Source: JANXQZ01 sp038225555
GTDB lineage: Bacteria > Acidobacteriota > Terriglobia > Bryobacterales > Bryobacteraceae
Assembly (NCBI GenBank): GCA_038225555.1
Contig: JBBRRB010000002.1
Span: 124,001-188,000 of the forward strand
Length of the DNA: 64,000 bases
Direction: 5' to 3'
Numbering within the stretch: position 1 is the stretch's first letter; every line of letters starts with the position of its first letter. The notes beneath the pieces are model-generated. The model had not been told where the DNA came from. It worked only from the letters and a program-made list of their open reading frames with translations, and did not search any database. Made by a program: the position numbers and the translations under genes. Shown here one piece after another: positions 1 to 8,403 of this stretch.

Positions 1-589
1 CGGGCTTCCACCCTTCCGGCGTCCAACCGGCAGGCGGATTCGCCATGAACGCGGCCGCCCCTACCACCAGGATGAGGTATGCGGTGCCAAGTATTGCAAA
101 CGTGTTTAGCACGCCTGCGCTTTGGATGAGGCGAGTGGCGATCGGCGCCGTAAGCAACGCTCCGGCACCGAATCCTGCTACGGCGATTCCCGTGATGAAT
201 CCGCGTTTATCGGGGAACCACTTAACGAGCGTAGCCACTGGTACGATGTACCCGAGCCCCAGCCCTGCGCCTCCCATAACTCCATAAGTGAGGTACAGAA
301 CCCACAGGCCCTGGTCTGAAAAACGGGCCAGAAAAATACCCAGGCCGTAGAGAATTCCGGCGGTGATCCCAACCACTCGGGGGCCCTTGGCGCGCATCCA
401 CAAACCACCTCCGAAGGCGGCCCAGCCAACCGTGAAGACGGCGATCGTGAAGGTGAGGGTGACTTGCGAGATGCTCCAGCCGAACGTCTTTACCAGCGGG
501 GTCCGGAACACGCTCCAGGCATATACTGCACCGAGCGCGAGTTGCATCACCACGCCTGCGGCGGCGATGATCCAACGATTCTGAGGCAT
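1..589 (-). CDS. MFS transporter, oxalate/formate antiporter-like (OFA family), 3' end cut by window edge
   Basis: The minus-strand frame opens with ATG at 589 after a GGAGGAC ribosome site and stays open to the window edge, giving the first 196 residues of a membrane protein. It starts with a stretch reading NRWIIAAAGVVMQLALGAVY followed by AWSVF, which resembles the first helix of the OFA (oxalate:formate antiporter) branch of the major facilitator superfamily. About five hydrophobic helices are visible, with the usual short charged loop (KWFPDKRG) near residue 140. Transport of a small carboxylate across the inner membrane is the family expectation; the actual substrate cannot be told. The C-terminal half lies outside the window. 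Confidence 0.8.
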   Translation of the reverse strand, partial: MPQNRWIIAAAGVVMQLALGAVYAWSVFRTPLVKTFGWSISQVTLTFTIAVFTVGWAAFGGGLWMRAKGPRVVGITAGILYGLGIFLARFSDQGLWVLYLTYGVMGGAGLGLGYIVPVATLVKWFPDKRGFITGIAVAGFGAGALLTAPIATRLIQSAGVLNTFAILGTAYLILVVGAAAFMANPPAGWTPEGWKP

Positions 590-651
590 GGCTGTCCTCC
601 TGCGAACGCACCTCGGTTAAGATAGCACGTTCGCTAGAGAAGCCAGCGCTA

Positions 652-1956
652 CTAATTCAGCAGGTTCACAGTGACTGGAGCGGTGCTCTGCCCGTTTGCG
701 TTGACTACGGCCGTGATGCTCCCCGACGTCAGCCCCGGAGGTACCACGCCTATGACTCGCGTGGGACTCACCGATAAGAGTTGGACGGGAAATCCATTCA
801 ACGATGCCGACGTTCCGGCCAGCGACAACGGCAGTGGCATGGTGAGGTCGGCCGTTGCCGAGGAAGCGGCGAGGTTGCATCCGGAGATCGCGAACGTCGC
901 TCCAGAGCGTAGCGGAGGCGCTCCACTAGCCGCGTCCACGATCCCTTTCTGCGCAACCAACGGGGCGCTTAGAGTGATAGCGCGGATACTATCGGTATCG
1001 GTCACATAAAGGGCAGTGCAGGTGATCGCTAAATTGGTCGGAAAGTTAAAAGATGCCTGAAGCGCCGGTCCCCCATCACCGTTCGAGATCTGCTCGCCCG
1101 TTCCCGCGAAGGTTGTCATGATCCCGTCGGTCCCCAAGAGGCGGATCCGATTGTTTCCTGTGTCCCCGATATAAACATTCCCTGCCACATCGATAGCGAT
1201 CCCACCCGGGCTGTGCAATTGGGCTTGCGTGCCAGGGCCTCCATCCCCAGTGAAGTCGGGAGTGCCCGTGCCCGCGATGGTCATAATGTTGCCTCCCGGC
1301 GTGAACTTTCGGACGCGGTTTGCTTGGCCGTCAACAATGTAGATGTCCCCCGTCAAGTCAGTGGTGAAATCCGTAACGTAGAAACCTGCCTGGGTGGCTG
1401 GTCCGCCATCCCCGCTGTCGCCTAGGTCAGTGCCGGCGATCGGGGTCTGGGTTTGATCGGGGTCGAGCCGATAAATCACGGTGATTCCGCCGGTGTAAAT
1501 TACACCTTGGCTGCTGATCTTTACTCCTGGCACGGATCCACCCGTGACTACAAAATGAAGGTTCCCATCCAAGGTCACCTTTTGTAGACCATCAGAATCA
1601 GCGATGAAAAGCGTGCCGTCGGGCGTCGCGGCAATGTCATAGGTCGCCAGGAACCCCGATTGCGAGGCTGGGCCCTCGACAGGTGAACTGATCTCCCCGC
1701 TTCCCGCTGCGGTGGTTATGAAGCCGGAAGATGCTTCAACCTTCCTAATCCGGCCATTCAGATTATCCAGGATGTAGAGGTTGCCCCGACCATCCACGGC
1801 CAGGTTTCTCGGATCGTTCAAGGAAGCGAGATTCGCTGGTCCTCCATCGCCGCCGAAGCCGCCCACTCCGGTTCCCGCGAACGTAGTAATTGTCTGGGCA
1901 CAACAGAGACCCAAAGCGAGTGTAGACAAGAGAGAAAGAGCAATTGTTTTTTTCAT
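652..1956 (-). CDS. Secreted NHL-repeat protein with Solibacter-type C-terminal domain
   Basis: A 434-residue protein with a signal peptide (residues 1-20, ending in a CCAQ-like cleavage region). Residues about 22-335 hold several NHL/beta-propeller repeats with the recurring pattern AGTG..GDGGPA..A.L..P..A.D..GN.YI.D..NNRIR. The last ~95 residues (from IVDAASGAPP) match the domain I recall as TIGR03437, typical of Solibacter surface proteins and Ig-like in character. It is probably exported and involved in extracellular binding; no catalytic residues are evident. Its ATG overlaps the TGA of the upstream zinc-ribbon gene (ATGA), so the two are translationally coupled. Confidence 0.85.
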   Translation of the reverse strand: MKKTIALSLLSTLALGLCCAQTITTFAGTGVGGFGGDGGPANLASLNDPRNLAVDGRGNLYILDNLNGRIRKVEASSGFITTAAGSGEISSPVEGPASQSGFLATYDIAATPDGTLFIADSDGLQKVTLDGNLHFVVTGGSVPGVKISSQGVIYTGGITVIYRLDPDQTQTPIAGTDLGDSGDGGPATQAGFYVTDFTTDLTGDIYIVDGQANRVRKFTPGGNIMTIAGTGTPDFTGDGGPGTQAQLHSPGGIAIDVAGNVYIGDTGNNRIRLLGTDGIMTTFAGTGEQISNGDGGPALQASFNFPTNLAITCTALYVTDTDSIRAITLSAPLVAQKGIVDAASGAPPLRSGATFAISGCNLAASSATADLTMPLPLSLAGTSASLNGFPVQLLSVSPTRVIGVVPPGLTSGSITAVVNANGQSTAPVTVNLLN

Positions 1957-2456
1957 AATTTACCTGCCTGTTGACGGGCGATTCCACCGATGACCGGAAG
2001 CGAAAAGCTCTCGCCCTGATTCGCCTTCCACATCAGGAAGAGCCAAAGAAGCAGGCCGCCTCCCCAGAACAGAAGACTCACAAGACTCATTAGGATGCCG
2101 AGGCCGAACGGCAGGAAGATCCGCACGGCAAAAAGCGCGATCCATGCGGCCACCCAAGCCACGTGAAAGAAGATCGCCTGAAAGGCGTGAAAGCGTACGC
2201 GCGGGTTTTGATTGTAAGGCGGAATCACCAGAAAGATGATCCCCGTGATCAGGCCGCCGAGGTAGCAAAGCGTGCCGGCCGCGCTCTCCGACAAACCCGC
2301 GGTCGCGGGAGGTGCGGGGGCTAGCGACGCGGCATTGCCATACGCGGGAGCCGGGGCTGGGGCGTATCCCGCAGTCACCTGCGCGTCCGCAGGGCTTCCG
2401 CATTTCGGGCAGAAGCGCCCTTCAACTGAATTTCCACAAGCTGGACAGTAAGACAT
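1953..2456 (-). CDS. Zinc-ribbon DUF4870-type membrane protein
   Basis: A 167-residue protein with an N-terminal zinc ribbon (CPACG at residues 4-8, CPKCG at 17-21), a Pro/Ala-rich linker to about residue 55, then a DUF4870-like membrane domain of three to four helices. The domain contains the family's typical NPRVRFHAFQA segment between helices. Function is unknown; such proteins sit in the inner membrane with the zinc ribbon in the cytoplasm. It lies between a second zinc-ribbon protein gene and the NHL protein gene, all on the same strand, so a small operon is likely. Confidence 0.8.
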   Translation of the reverse strand: MSYCPACGNSVEGRFCPKCGSPADAQVTAGYAPAPAPAYGNAASLAPAPPATAGLSESAAGTLCYLGGLITGIIFLVIPPYNQNPRVRFHAFQAIFFHVAWVAAWIALFAVRIFLPFGLGILMSLVSLLFWGGGLLLWLFLMWKANQGESFSLPVIGGIARQQAGKL

Positions 2457-2482
2457 TTTCGATTCTCCTTTTTGCTGAAATA

Positions 2483-3367
2483 TTAAAGCCGGGCCAGGAT
2501 TGCCTTCGCTAAGGCGATGCCTTTTTCCCGGCCATCAGGGACCTGGCTGAGATCGAGCAGAAGGCTGGTGCTTCCCTTCAACACGCACAGTTGCGCATCG
2601 AGCGGACCCAGCACTGCCTTGTCGCCCAGCCCATTCAAAGCTTCAGTGGCTTTGATTGCATCCGATCCGCCGATGGCATTCACCACCTTCACCGCGCCGA
2701 ACTGAATCGCGCCATCCTCCCGATCAACGGTGAAGGAGAAGTACGGCATATCGGGACTGGAGGAAGCACCGGCTCTGCCCATGCTTTTGATGAGGTTTTC
2801 GAGGCCGTTTTTTCGCACTTGCTCGGCCGTGTTCCCGGATGCATCCGACTTGGTGGACGAATCAGCCTGGCGAGCCTGAATGGTTTCCATCCCCTGCTTC
2901 ACTCTGGCCGCGATCTCTTCAGGGGTCTCAGGCCGCACGAAATATTCGCAATGTTCGTCAGAGGTGCGCTGCGTTGACGCTCCATCGATTTTTTCGATGG
3001 CGACGCCCAGGATCTCGGCTGCTTCTTCCTTGCTCAGGAGCAGGCAGCCGTCCCGCTTCTGCAGGTGCACGTGTTCCGATTTCGCAGCAGACGCGGCAGC
3101 GGTACGCAGCGAATCCACCATCGTGCCAGGCTCCTGACCCGTCGCGCGCTCCACGCTGCGCACCAGGCGGTGTCCGGCGTAGTAGATGCCTCCCGCCGCG
3201 ATTGCGCCGAGCACAAACAAAACCGCCACGATGATGAGCGCAACTTTGAGGAACGGGGCAGCCGAACCCGAGGGCGGAGCGGGCGGTTGTGTTGCACGTG
3301 CTCCGCACTTGCCACAGAATGCAGAAGCGCCGAGCGGTGAACCGCAATTTTGACAGAATGCCGACAT
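2483..3367 (-). CDS. Zinc-ribbon single-pass membrane protein, unknown function
   Basis: A 294-residue protein: zinc ribbon at residues 5-21 (CQNCG...CGKCG), Pro-rich linker, one transmembrane helix at about 41-65, then a soluble domain of about 220 residues. The soluble part contains a stretch (GCLLLSKEEAAEILG) that looks like proteins annotated as having a regulatory or lipoprotein-like fold, but I cannot name the family. The ribbon is probably cytoplasmic and the C-terminal domain periplasmic. It is the first gene of the zinc-ribbon/NHL group read toward 652, with 26 bases to the next gene. Confidence 0.75.
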   Translation of the reverse strand: MSAFCQNCGSPLGASAFCGKCGARATQPPAPPSGSAAPFLKVALIIVAVLFVLGAIAAGGIYYAGHRLVRSVERATGQEPGTMVDSLRTAAASAAKSEHVHLQKRDGCLLLSKEEAAEILGVAIEKIDGASTQRTSDEHCEYFVRPETPEEIAARVKQGMETIQARQADSSTKSDASGNTAEQVRKNGLENLIKSMGRAGASSSPDMPYFSFTVDREDGAIQFGAVKVVNAIGGSDAIKATEALNGLGDKAVLGPLDAQLCVLKGSTSLLLDLSQVPDGREKGIALAKAILARL

Positions 3368-3386
3368 CGATATTCTCCTCTAGGCC

Positions 3387-3430
3387 GTGGGGCAGCCAAT
3401 CCTGGTTGCAGCCGCCTTTTCCAGGCGGCT
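3387..3430. repeat. REP-like palindromic intergenic repeat, copy 1
   Basis: Begins GTGGGGCAGCCAATCCTGG, then TGCA and the hairpin GCCGCC-TTTT(CC)A-GGCGGC. It is nearly the reverse complement of the copy at 58839-58880 (one extra base in the loop, one substitution) and clearly related to copies at 36754-36874 and 56216-56257. It lies between two genes pointing the same way and is not coding. Confidence 0.85.
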
Positions 3431-3478
3431 TCTTGACCGTCACCCCAATAGCGCAAAGGAGGCCAAACTTAGATCAAA

Positions 3479-6268
3479 CTATTTTTGGGCCGCCGTTTCG
3501 AATGCCGCCAGCCCTTGCTCGAGCTCGTGGCGTAGGCCTTGACCCAGCGCGTTGCCGGCGGGAACCAAGCCCAAAGCTTTGCGCTCGATTCGGATCGCGG
3601 ATGCCACGTCGCCCGTCAGATAGTATGCCCAGGCAACCGTGTCGAGAATCGTCGGGTTGACCTCTTTGCTTGCGAGCGACGCGCGCAGTGCTAATTCCAG
3701 CGCTTTAGCGGGCTGGCGCAGAGAATCAAATTCCGACTTGACCAGCCCGTCGGCGTAATCGTTCCACTCAAATGGACCTGAGCCAGGCCTTTCCGCAAGA
3801 GTTCGCAAGAGTTCCAATGCTTCGCGGTTCGTCTTTTCCGCATTCGCCAGATCGCCGCTCTTTTTCATCTGGACAGCCATCCGGGTCAGCGTGAAAGCCA
3901 ACCCGGCGGGAGTCTTCGTTTCCGAAGGATCAATCGCCATGAGGGTCTGCATGGAAGCGACTGCCTTGGCGTAGGCGGTCATCGCCTCAGCACGGCTTCC
4001 CTGGGCGAGCAGAGCCTGCGCCCGGTACAACTGGGTGAACGATGCCAGGCGCCGGAACTCGGTATTGTTCGGCTGCTCGGCGGCCAGGATATCCGCGAGG
4101 TCGGTAGCTTTGGCCAGGGTGGCCAAGGCTTCCGGAAGCTCGTTCAGATTGCGAAGTAAATTGCCATACGCGGCGAAGCTCGATACCAGGACGCGCCGAA
4201 CAGTGGGAGCGTTGGCCGGAACCAGCAGCGCTCGCTCCAGGTAAGCGATGCTGGCGCGACAGGCTTCCCGCGCGTGCAGCGCATCCCCTGCGGACGCCAA
4301 TACGATACAACGGCGATTTTGAATATAACCCATAGCCTTGTGGGCCGCAGGCGAAGACGGATCGCGCTGCAACGCGCTCTCGCCAAGGTGTAACGCCCTC
4401 TCGTAGTCCGCTAGAGCGGCAGCCGTCTGGCCATGAAAGAATTCGCCGTCGCCCACTTTGGACACGTTGAACGCCAAATCGCTCTGCGCGGCGGGGTCCA
4501 ACGGCGCGCGTTTCGCAATCTCCTGCCGTAGGAGGAATGCTCTTCGATAGCTCGCGAGCGAGCCTCCGTCCGCAGCGTCCGGTCCACCAGCTTCATGCAG
4601 CAGGTCACCAGTTTTCTCATAAGCGCTCGCCAGCTCGCGTTGCAATTGCAAATCGCCGCCGGACTCCTTGGAAAGCAGCTCGAGGTATTGCTGCGCCTTC
4701 GACAGGACCAGCCGCCGGGAACTCGCAGACCCAGCGAGATTGCGAATCCCATCATGCAGGTCAAATAAGAGCGTGGTCACCAGAGAGCGCAATTCGCCAT
4801 AGCGCTGCTCGGCTCTTTGGCGTTCCAGATCGGCGCGAGAACGCTGCTGCTCGGCTTCCACAGTTTTCTGCTCCGCGAGGATCTGATGAGCTGCCGCGTT
4901 CTGACGCGCCTCTTGCGCCACCTGCTGCTGTTGCTGAGCGATCCGCGTTTGCACGTCGGCGATGCCGCGCTGCTGTTCCGCCGCACGCTGCTCCTGACGC
5001 GCCCGGCTTGCCTGCAGCGCGCTCACCACCACCCCGGCCGCGAGTGAAAGAATAATCAGCGCGAGGGCCGTGACAGCGATCACGTTCCGTCGAACGAACT
5101 TGGATGCGCGGTAACTCAGCCTTTCGCCTTGTGCGAGCACTGGCTGACCGGCTCGGTAACGCGCGATATCGGAGCGGAACTGCTCCACAGAAGCGTAACG
5201 GCTTCGAGGGTCTTTCTGAAGGGCCATCAAAACCATGTGGTCCAGATCGCCTTTCAACTGACGTCGCAAGCGGCGGAACTCGTTCTGTCCCGCACCGCCC
5301 GCCTGAGCGGCTACGGCCTGCGTGATCGCCGCGCTGGGTGGGATGGGTTCCTGTTCGCACACCGCGCGCATCACTTCGTGGGGCGGTCGGTGCTCCCCGC
5401 GGCTGGGATGAACGCCAGCCAACAACTCATACAGCAAAACGCCGAGCAGGTAAACGTCGGTCGCAGTCGTAATCGGCTTTCCCAGGACCTGTTCCGGGCT
5501 GGCATATTCCGGAGTCATAATCATCGAGCCGGTTGCCGTTGAGGATGGCTCCGAGTTAGCTGGATCGGCGAGCATCTTCGCGATGCCAAAGTCCAAAAGC
5601 TTGACCGCACCCTCCGCCGTGACCAGAATATTGCCAGGCTTGAGGTCGCGATGCACGATTAGATGATCATGGGCATATTGCACCGCCTCGCAAACATGCG
5701 AGAAAAGGTCCAGCCGCCCATCCAGGCCGAGCTTGTGATCGCGGCAGTACCAATCGATCCGGACCCCGGCCACGTACTCCATTACGAAATACGGTCGCCC
5801 GGCACCGGTTGCGCCGCCATCCAGAATGCGGGCGATGTTCGGGTGATCCAGCCCAGCCAAGATCTGCCGTTCTGCGCGGAATCGATCGCGCATGGCTTCC
5901 GTCAACAATGCGGCGCGGATCACTTTCACTGCGACGCGCTTGGAGAACGATCCATCCACACGGATAGCCTCATACACGGCCCCCATTCCGCCGCGCCCAA
6001 TCTCTTTCACAATCTCGTAATGATCGATCCGGCTGCCCACGAGATCCGGCTCAGGCTCAGCGGCTGAGATAGCGGAAGGCAAGTTGGCGATCGGCTCTTC
6101 CATAAACCCCGCCCGCCGGTCGAACGCCCCCAGGAGCTGGTCAACCTCGCTAGCCAGTTCTGAATCGTGATCGCGGGCTTGGCGCAGCAATGGCTCGCGC
6201 TCTTCAAGACTAAGTTGAACGACGGATTCGAACAGCGTCCGGATCTCGCGCAGGCGCTCTTTAGTCAT
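3479..6268 (-). CDS. Transmembrane Ser/Thr protein kinase with TPR sensor domain
   Basis: A 929-residue PknB-type kinase. An N-terminal ~80-residue segment of the kind common in acidobacterial kinases precedes the kinase domain (about 83-370): glycine loop IGRGGMGAVY, ATP lysine K115, catalytic HRDLKPGN (D208), and DFG at 226-228 are all intact. A single membrane helix follows at about 395-415, then a Gln/Glu/Arg-rich coiled coil (about 420-490) and TPR-like repeats to the C-terminus, probably periplasmic. It is transcribed divergently from the sigma factor gene at 6313 with only 44 bases between starts. That pairing suggests joint regulation, and the kinase may control the sigma factor. Confidence 0.9.
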   Translation of the reverse strand: MTKERLREIRTLFESVVQLSLEEREPLLRQARDHDSELASEVDQLLGAFDRRAGFMEEPIANLPSAISAAEPEPDLVGSRIDHYEIVKEIGRGGMGAVYEAIRVDGSFSKRVAVKVIRAALLTEAMRDRFRAERQILAGLDHPNIARILDGGATGAGRPYFVMEYVAGVRIDWYCRDHKLGLDGRLDLFSHVCEAVQYAHDHLIVHRDLKPGNILVTAEGAVKLLDFGIAKMLADPANSEPSSTATGSMIMTPEYASPEQVLGKPITTATDVYLLGVLLYELLAGVHPSRGEHRPPHEVMRAVCEQEPIPPSAAITQAVAAQAGGAGQNEFRRLRRQLKGDLDHMVLMALQKDPRSRYASVEQFRSDIARYRAGQPVLAQGERLSYRASKFVRRNVIAVTALALIILSLAAGVVVSALQASRARQEQRAAEQQRGIADVQTRIAQQQQQVAQEARQNAAAHQILAEQKTVEAEQQRSRADLERQRAEQRYGELRSLVTTLLFDLHDGIRNLAGSASSRRLVLSKAQQYLELLSKESGGDLQLQRELASAYEKTGDLLHEAGGPDAADGGSLASYRRAFLLRQEIAKRAPLDPAAQSDLAFNVSKVGDGEFFHGQTAAALADYERALHLGESALQRDPSSPAAHKAMGYIQNRRCIVLASAGDALHAREACRASIAYLERALLVPANAPTVRRVLVSSFAAYGNLLRNLNELPEALATLAKATDLADILAAEQPNNTEFRRLASFTQLYRAQALLAQGSRAEAMTAYAKAVASMQTLMAIDPSETKTPAGLAFTLTRMAVQMKKSGDLANAEKTNREALELLRTLAERPGSGPFEWNDYADGLVKSEFDSLRQPAKALELALRASLASKEVNPTILDTVAWAYYLTGDVASAIRIERKALGLVPAGNALGQGLRHELEQGLAAFETAAQK

Positions 6269-6312
6269 ATGGCTTACGAGTCGCTTCTATAATAGCGTTA
6301 GGTGTTGCTCGA

Positions 6313-6876
6313 GTGAATCCTCAGCCCAAAGATGCAACCGCGCTGCTGAGCGCCTCGAGTTCCGGCGACCAGCGGTCCGGGAACGATCTCATGGAGCTGG
6401 TTTATCACGAGCTTCGCCGTTTGGCCGCCCATTATCTTCAGAACGAGCGCAGCGATCACACTCTCCAGCCCACCGCGCTGGTGCATGAACTCTATCTGAA
6501 ACTCTTCGCGGCTGAATCCATGGATTGGCAGGATCGGGGACACTTTCTGGCGGTGGCGGCGCGTCAGCTTCGCCGCATCATCATCGACTATGCCAGAGCG
6601 CAGCACGCGGAAAAACGCGGCGGCTCACGGGGCAAGATCCCCCTGGAAGAGGCGCATCAGGTCGCGGTCCGCATGGACGACGCTCAGCTTGTTGAGCTGG
6701 ATGATGCGCTGCAGCGGCTGGATCAGTTGGACACCCGCGCTGCGCACGTCGTTGAATTGCGGTTTTTTGGCGGGCTCACAGAGAAGGAAGTCGGCCAGAC
6801 GCTGAAGATCTCGGAACCGACGGTCAAGCGCGATTGGGAGTTCGCCCGCGCTTGGTTGCTCAAGGAATTAGGATAG
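6313..6876 (+). CDS. ECF-type RNA polymerase sigma factor (TIGR02999-like)
   Basis: GTG start, 187 residues. Residues about 25-95 form sigma region 2 (DLMELVYHELRRLAAHYL, then the DHTLQPTALVHELYLKL segment typical of the acidobacterial/planctomycete family I know as TIGR02999). Residues about 125-180 form region 4 with a helix-turn-helix (GGLTEKEVGQTLKISEPTVK). It directs RNA polymerase to a specific promoter set. In this family the gene often neighbours a Ser/Thr kinase rather than an anti-sigma factor, as here. GTG is preferred because the frame matches the family N-terminus (NPQPKDATALL). Confidence 0.88.
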   Translation: MNPQPKDATALLSASSSGDQRSGNDLMELVYHELRRLAAHYLQNERSDHTLQPTALVHELYLKLFAAESMDWQDRGHFLAVAARQLRRIIIDYARAQHAEKRGGSRGKIPLEEAHQVAVRMDDAQLVELDDALQRLDQLDTRAAHVVELRFFGGLTEKEVGQTLKISEPTVKRDWEFARAWLLKELG

Positions 6877-6948
6877 CTGGACCACGGCGCATCTCATGTT
6901 ATTATGGGAATAATATACTTCGCTGACAAAACGTGATATGCTGCAGGG

Positions 6949-7458
6949 ATGAGCGATCCCGCCAATAAGGTTTACGTCTCCGCGTTTGTCTGCTCCGACC
7001 TGATAGAAGAGCAGGGCACGAAGATGCTTTCCGCCCTTCGAATATCTGGCGGTTTCTTGGTTCGTCCAGGGCTAATCCCGACCGAAGACTCTAAGATCGT
7101 GGAGTGGGGCTACCCCAAGTTGAATATTTTTGTCGTTGTGATATTTAATTGCGATTCGCCTGCCACGTTTTACTTCCAGATGAGAGCAAAAACGCCCTCG
7201 GGAGACACGATCGACCTAAGCGAACAATTAAAATTTCCAGATCCTTTTACCATTGGTTCGGGTGCCGAGGGTTTAACTCTTAAAGCGATAGGCTCGCTTC
7301 CTGGGAGCGTACCAGGAGATTACTGGATTGAGATGGTAGTTAACGGAGTTCTCGCAAACCGAGTGCCTGTCCGAATCGTCCATCCCCCTGAGTTTCAGGA
7401 TTTCGCCATAAATCAACCGCCCGCCGCTGGTTCTCCACAAGGTTCTTGGAAAGCCTAA
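6949..7458 (+). CDS. Hypothetical protein, beta-rich, unknown family
   Basis: 169 residues, ATG start preceded by GCAGG (7 bases). No signal peptide or membrane helix. The sequence alternates short hydrophobic strands (NIFVVVIFNC, ATFYFQMRAK, YWIEMVVNGV) and looks like a small beta-sandwich. It resembles families of short proteins described only as domains of unknown function (perhaps DUF6941), but I cannot confirm that. By eye the base composition is less GC-rich than the flanking kinase and chaperonin genes, in keeping with an acquired segment that also contains the transposase at 8404. Its 3' end overlaps the antisense gene ending at 7340. Confidence 0.6.
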   Translation: MSDPANKVYVSAFVCSDLIEEQGTKMLSALRISGGFLVRPGLIPTEDSKIVEWGYPKLNIFVVVIFNCDSPATFYFQMRAKTPSGDTIDLSEQLKFPDPFTIGSGAEGLTLKAIGSLPGSVPGDYWIEMVVNGVLANRVPVRIVHPPEFQDFAINQPPAAGSPQGSWKA

Positions 7459-7750
7459 TTTCAAAGTACAACGTATCCGTTACAGGAGAAACGATAGATG
7501 AAGCGTCACGATTTTCAGAAAAAGGGCGGACGGCTTTCGCCAGCTCCTTCCGGAGTACGTTTTCGTCTACTCCTTCCCCAAAATGATAATCAGAAAGAAG
7601 CGACTCTATGGAAGCGTAAAGATCGCAGAAGCCAGGAACCACGTAAGCCCCGCGAGAATCGTCCAGAAAGCGATCCTCAAACGAATCGAGCGGAACGCGA
7701 CCAGCGCAATAATTGTCTACGTGTTTTAGCACCGCGTTAAGGTCTGGCAT
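7340..7750 (-). CDS. Hypothetical small acidic protein, colicin-immunity-like
   Basis: 136 residues from ATG at 7750 with a GAAGGAG site upstream. The N-terminal 75 residues (LKHVDNYCAGRVPLDSFEDR onward) have the helical, acidic look of small colicin-immunity-type proteins, with the pattern F..G.....FE..FL. The C-terminal ~60 residues are unlike that family and overlap the convergent gene at 6949-7458 by 119 bases, so the true protein may end differently or the tail may be decayed. Its start codon overlaps by two bases an ATG on the other strand (7749). Confidence 0.45.
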   Translation of the reverse strand: MPDLNAVLKHVDNYCAGRVPLDSFEDRFLDDSRGAYVVPGFCDLYASIESLLSDYHFGEGVDENVLRKELAKAVRPFSENRDASSIVSPVTDTLYFEIRLSKNLVENQRRAVDLWRNPETQGDGRFGQALGLRELR

Positions 7751-7793
7751 GGCATCTCCTTCACCCACAATTATACGTGTTTGCCCAGAGCAC

Positions 7794-8180
7794 ATGTGCA
7801 GGGTGTTTGACGGCAACCGGCTTCTCGAGCGCGCTGAAGCAGGGGAATTTCGGTTGCGTTCTACGGTTAAACCTAAAACCAAGCCGATGACTGACTACAA
7901 GGGACGCCTTTGCGTCAGCAACGAGGAGACGCTTATCCTTGATGATCGTTTCCCGATTTCAGATCCACGTCATGAAGTCGCTAGGTTTCATCGCCATATT
8001 ACCGATAGCGGAGGTTATGGCGCTTCCGAAAAGCCAGATCCAAAAGATATTGTCATTGAAAACACTAACTACCGTGGAATCGGACCCCGACTATGTGAAC
8101 TGTGCGAAAGTGGAGATATGATTCCGCCCGAAGAGAGATTCTTTTTGTCTATTTATAGACCTACAGTTCGAGAGTCATAA
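7794..8180 (+). CDS. Hypothetical protein
   Basis: From ATG at 7794 the frame encodes 128 residues; it is open upstream to 7713, but an earlier start would overlap the divergent gene at 7750. The protein has two Cys pairs close together near the C-terminus (CELCESGDM), which could hold a metal, and a long charged middle. I do not recognise the family. It sits in the accessory stretch just before the small gene at 8200 and the transposase. A start at 7887 (MTDYKGR) is also possible. Confidence 0.45.
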   Translation: MCRVFDGNRLLERAEAGEFRLRSTVKPKTKPMTDYKGRLCVSNEETLILDDRFPISDPRHEVARFHRHITDSGGYGASEKPDPKDIVIENTNYRGIGPRLCELCESGDMIPPEERFFLSIYRPTVRES

Positions 8181-8199
8181 TACCAGAGGTAGTATAAAC

Positions 8200-8376
8200 A
8201 TGAAAACTGAAACCGAATACGATGAAGGGCCGGAAGCGTACACGCGGTTCGAATCCGCCATTAAAACGGTTCTAGCCGTATCCCATACGGAGATTCAGAA
8301 GCGGGTCAAAGAGGCCCGCGAAAGGTCCCTCAGTAATCCAAAGAAACGTGGCCCAAAGGCAAAGCGCAAGGCCTAG
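8200..8376 (+). CDS. 58-residue basic protein beside the IS1595-type transposase
   Basis: ATG at 8200, with AGAGGTAG about 9 bases upstream, encodes 58 residues: an acidic N-terminus (TETEYDEGPEA), a helical middle with a hydrophobic stretch (SAIKTVLAVSHTEIQKRV) and a very basic tail ending KKRGPKAKRKA. It is convergent with the transposase gene, whose stop is 27 bases away. I recall short proteins of this type (acidic start, basic PKAK tail) next to transposases and other mobile genes; a role in transposition or DNA binding is only inferred. Confidence 0.65.
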   Translation: MKTETEYDEGPEAYTRFESAIKTVLAVSHTEIQKRVKEARERSLSNPKKRGPKAKRKA

Positions 8377-8403
8377 CCTTTACGCTTCCCACGGCCCTGT
8401 CGC

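Noticed and set aside
7498..7740. 80-residue plus-strand frame between unknown genes
   Set aside because: Highly charged, without family or ribosome support, and antisense to the better-supported gene at 7340-7750.
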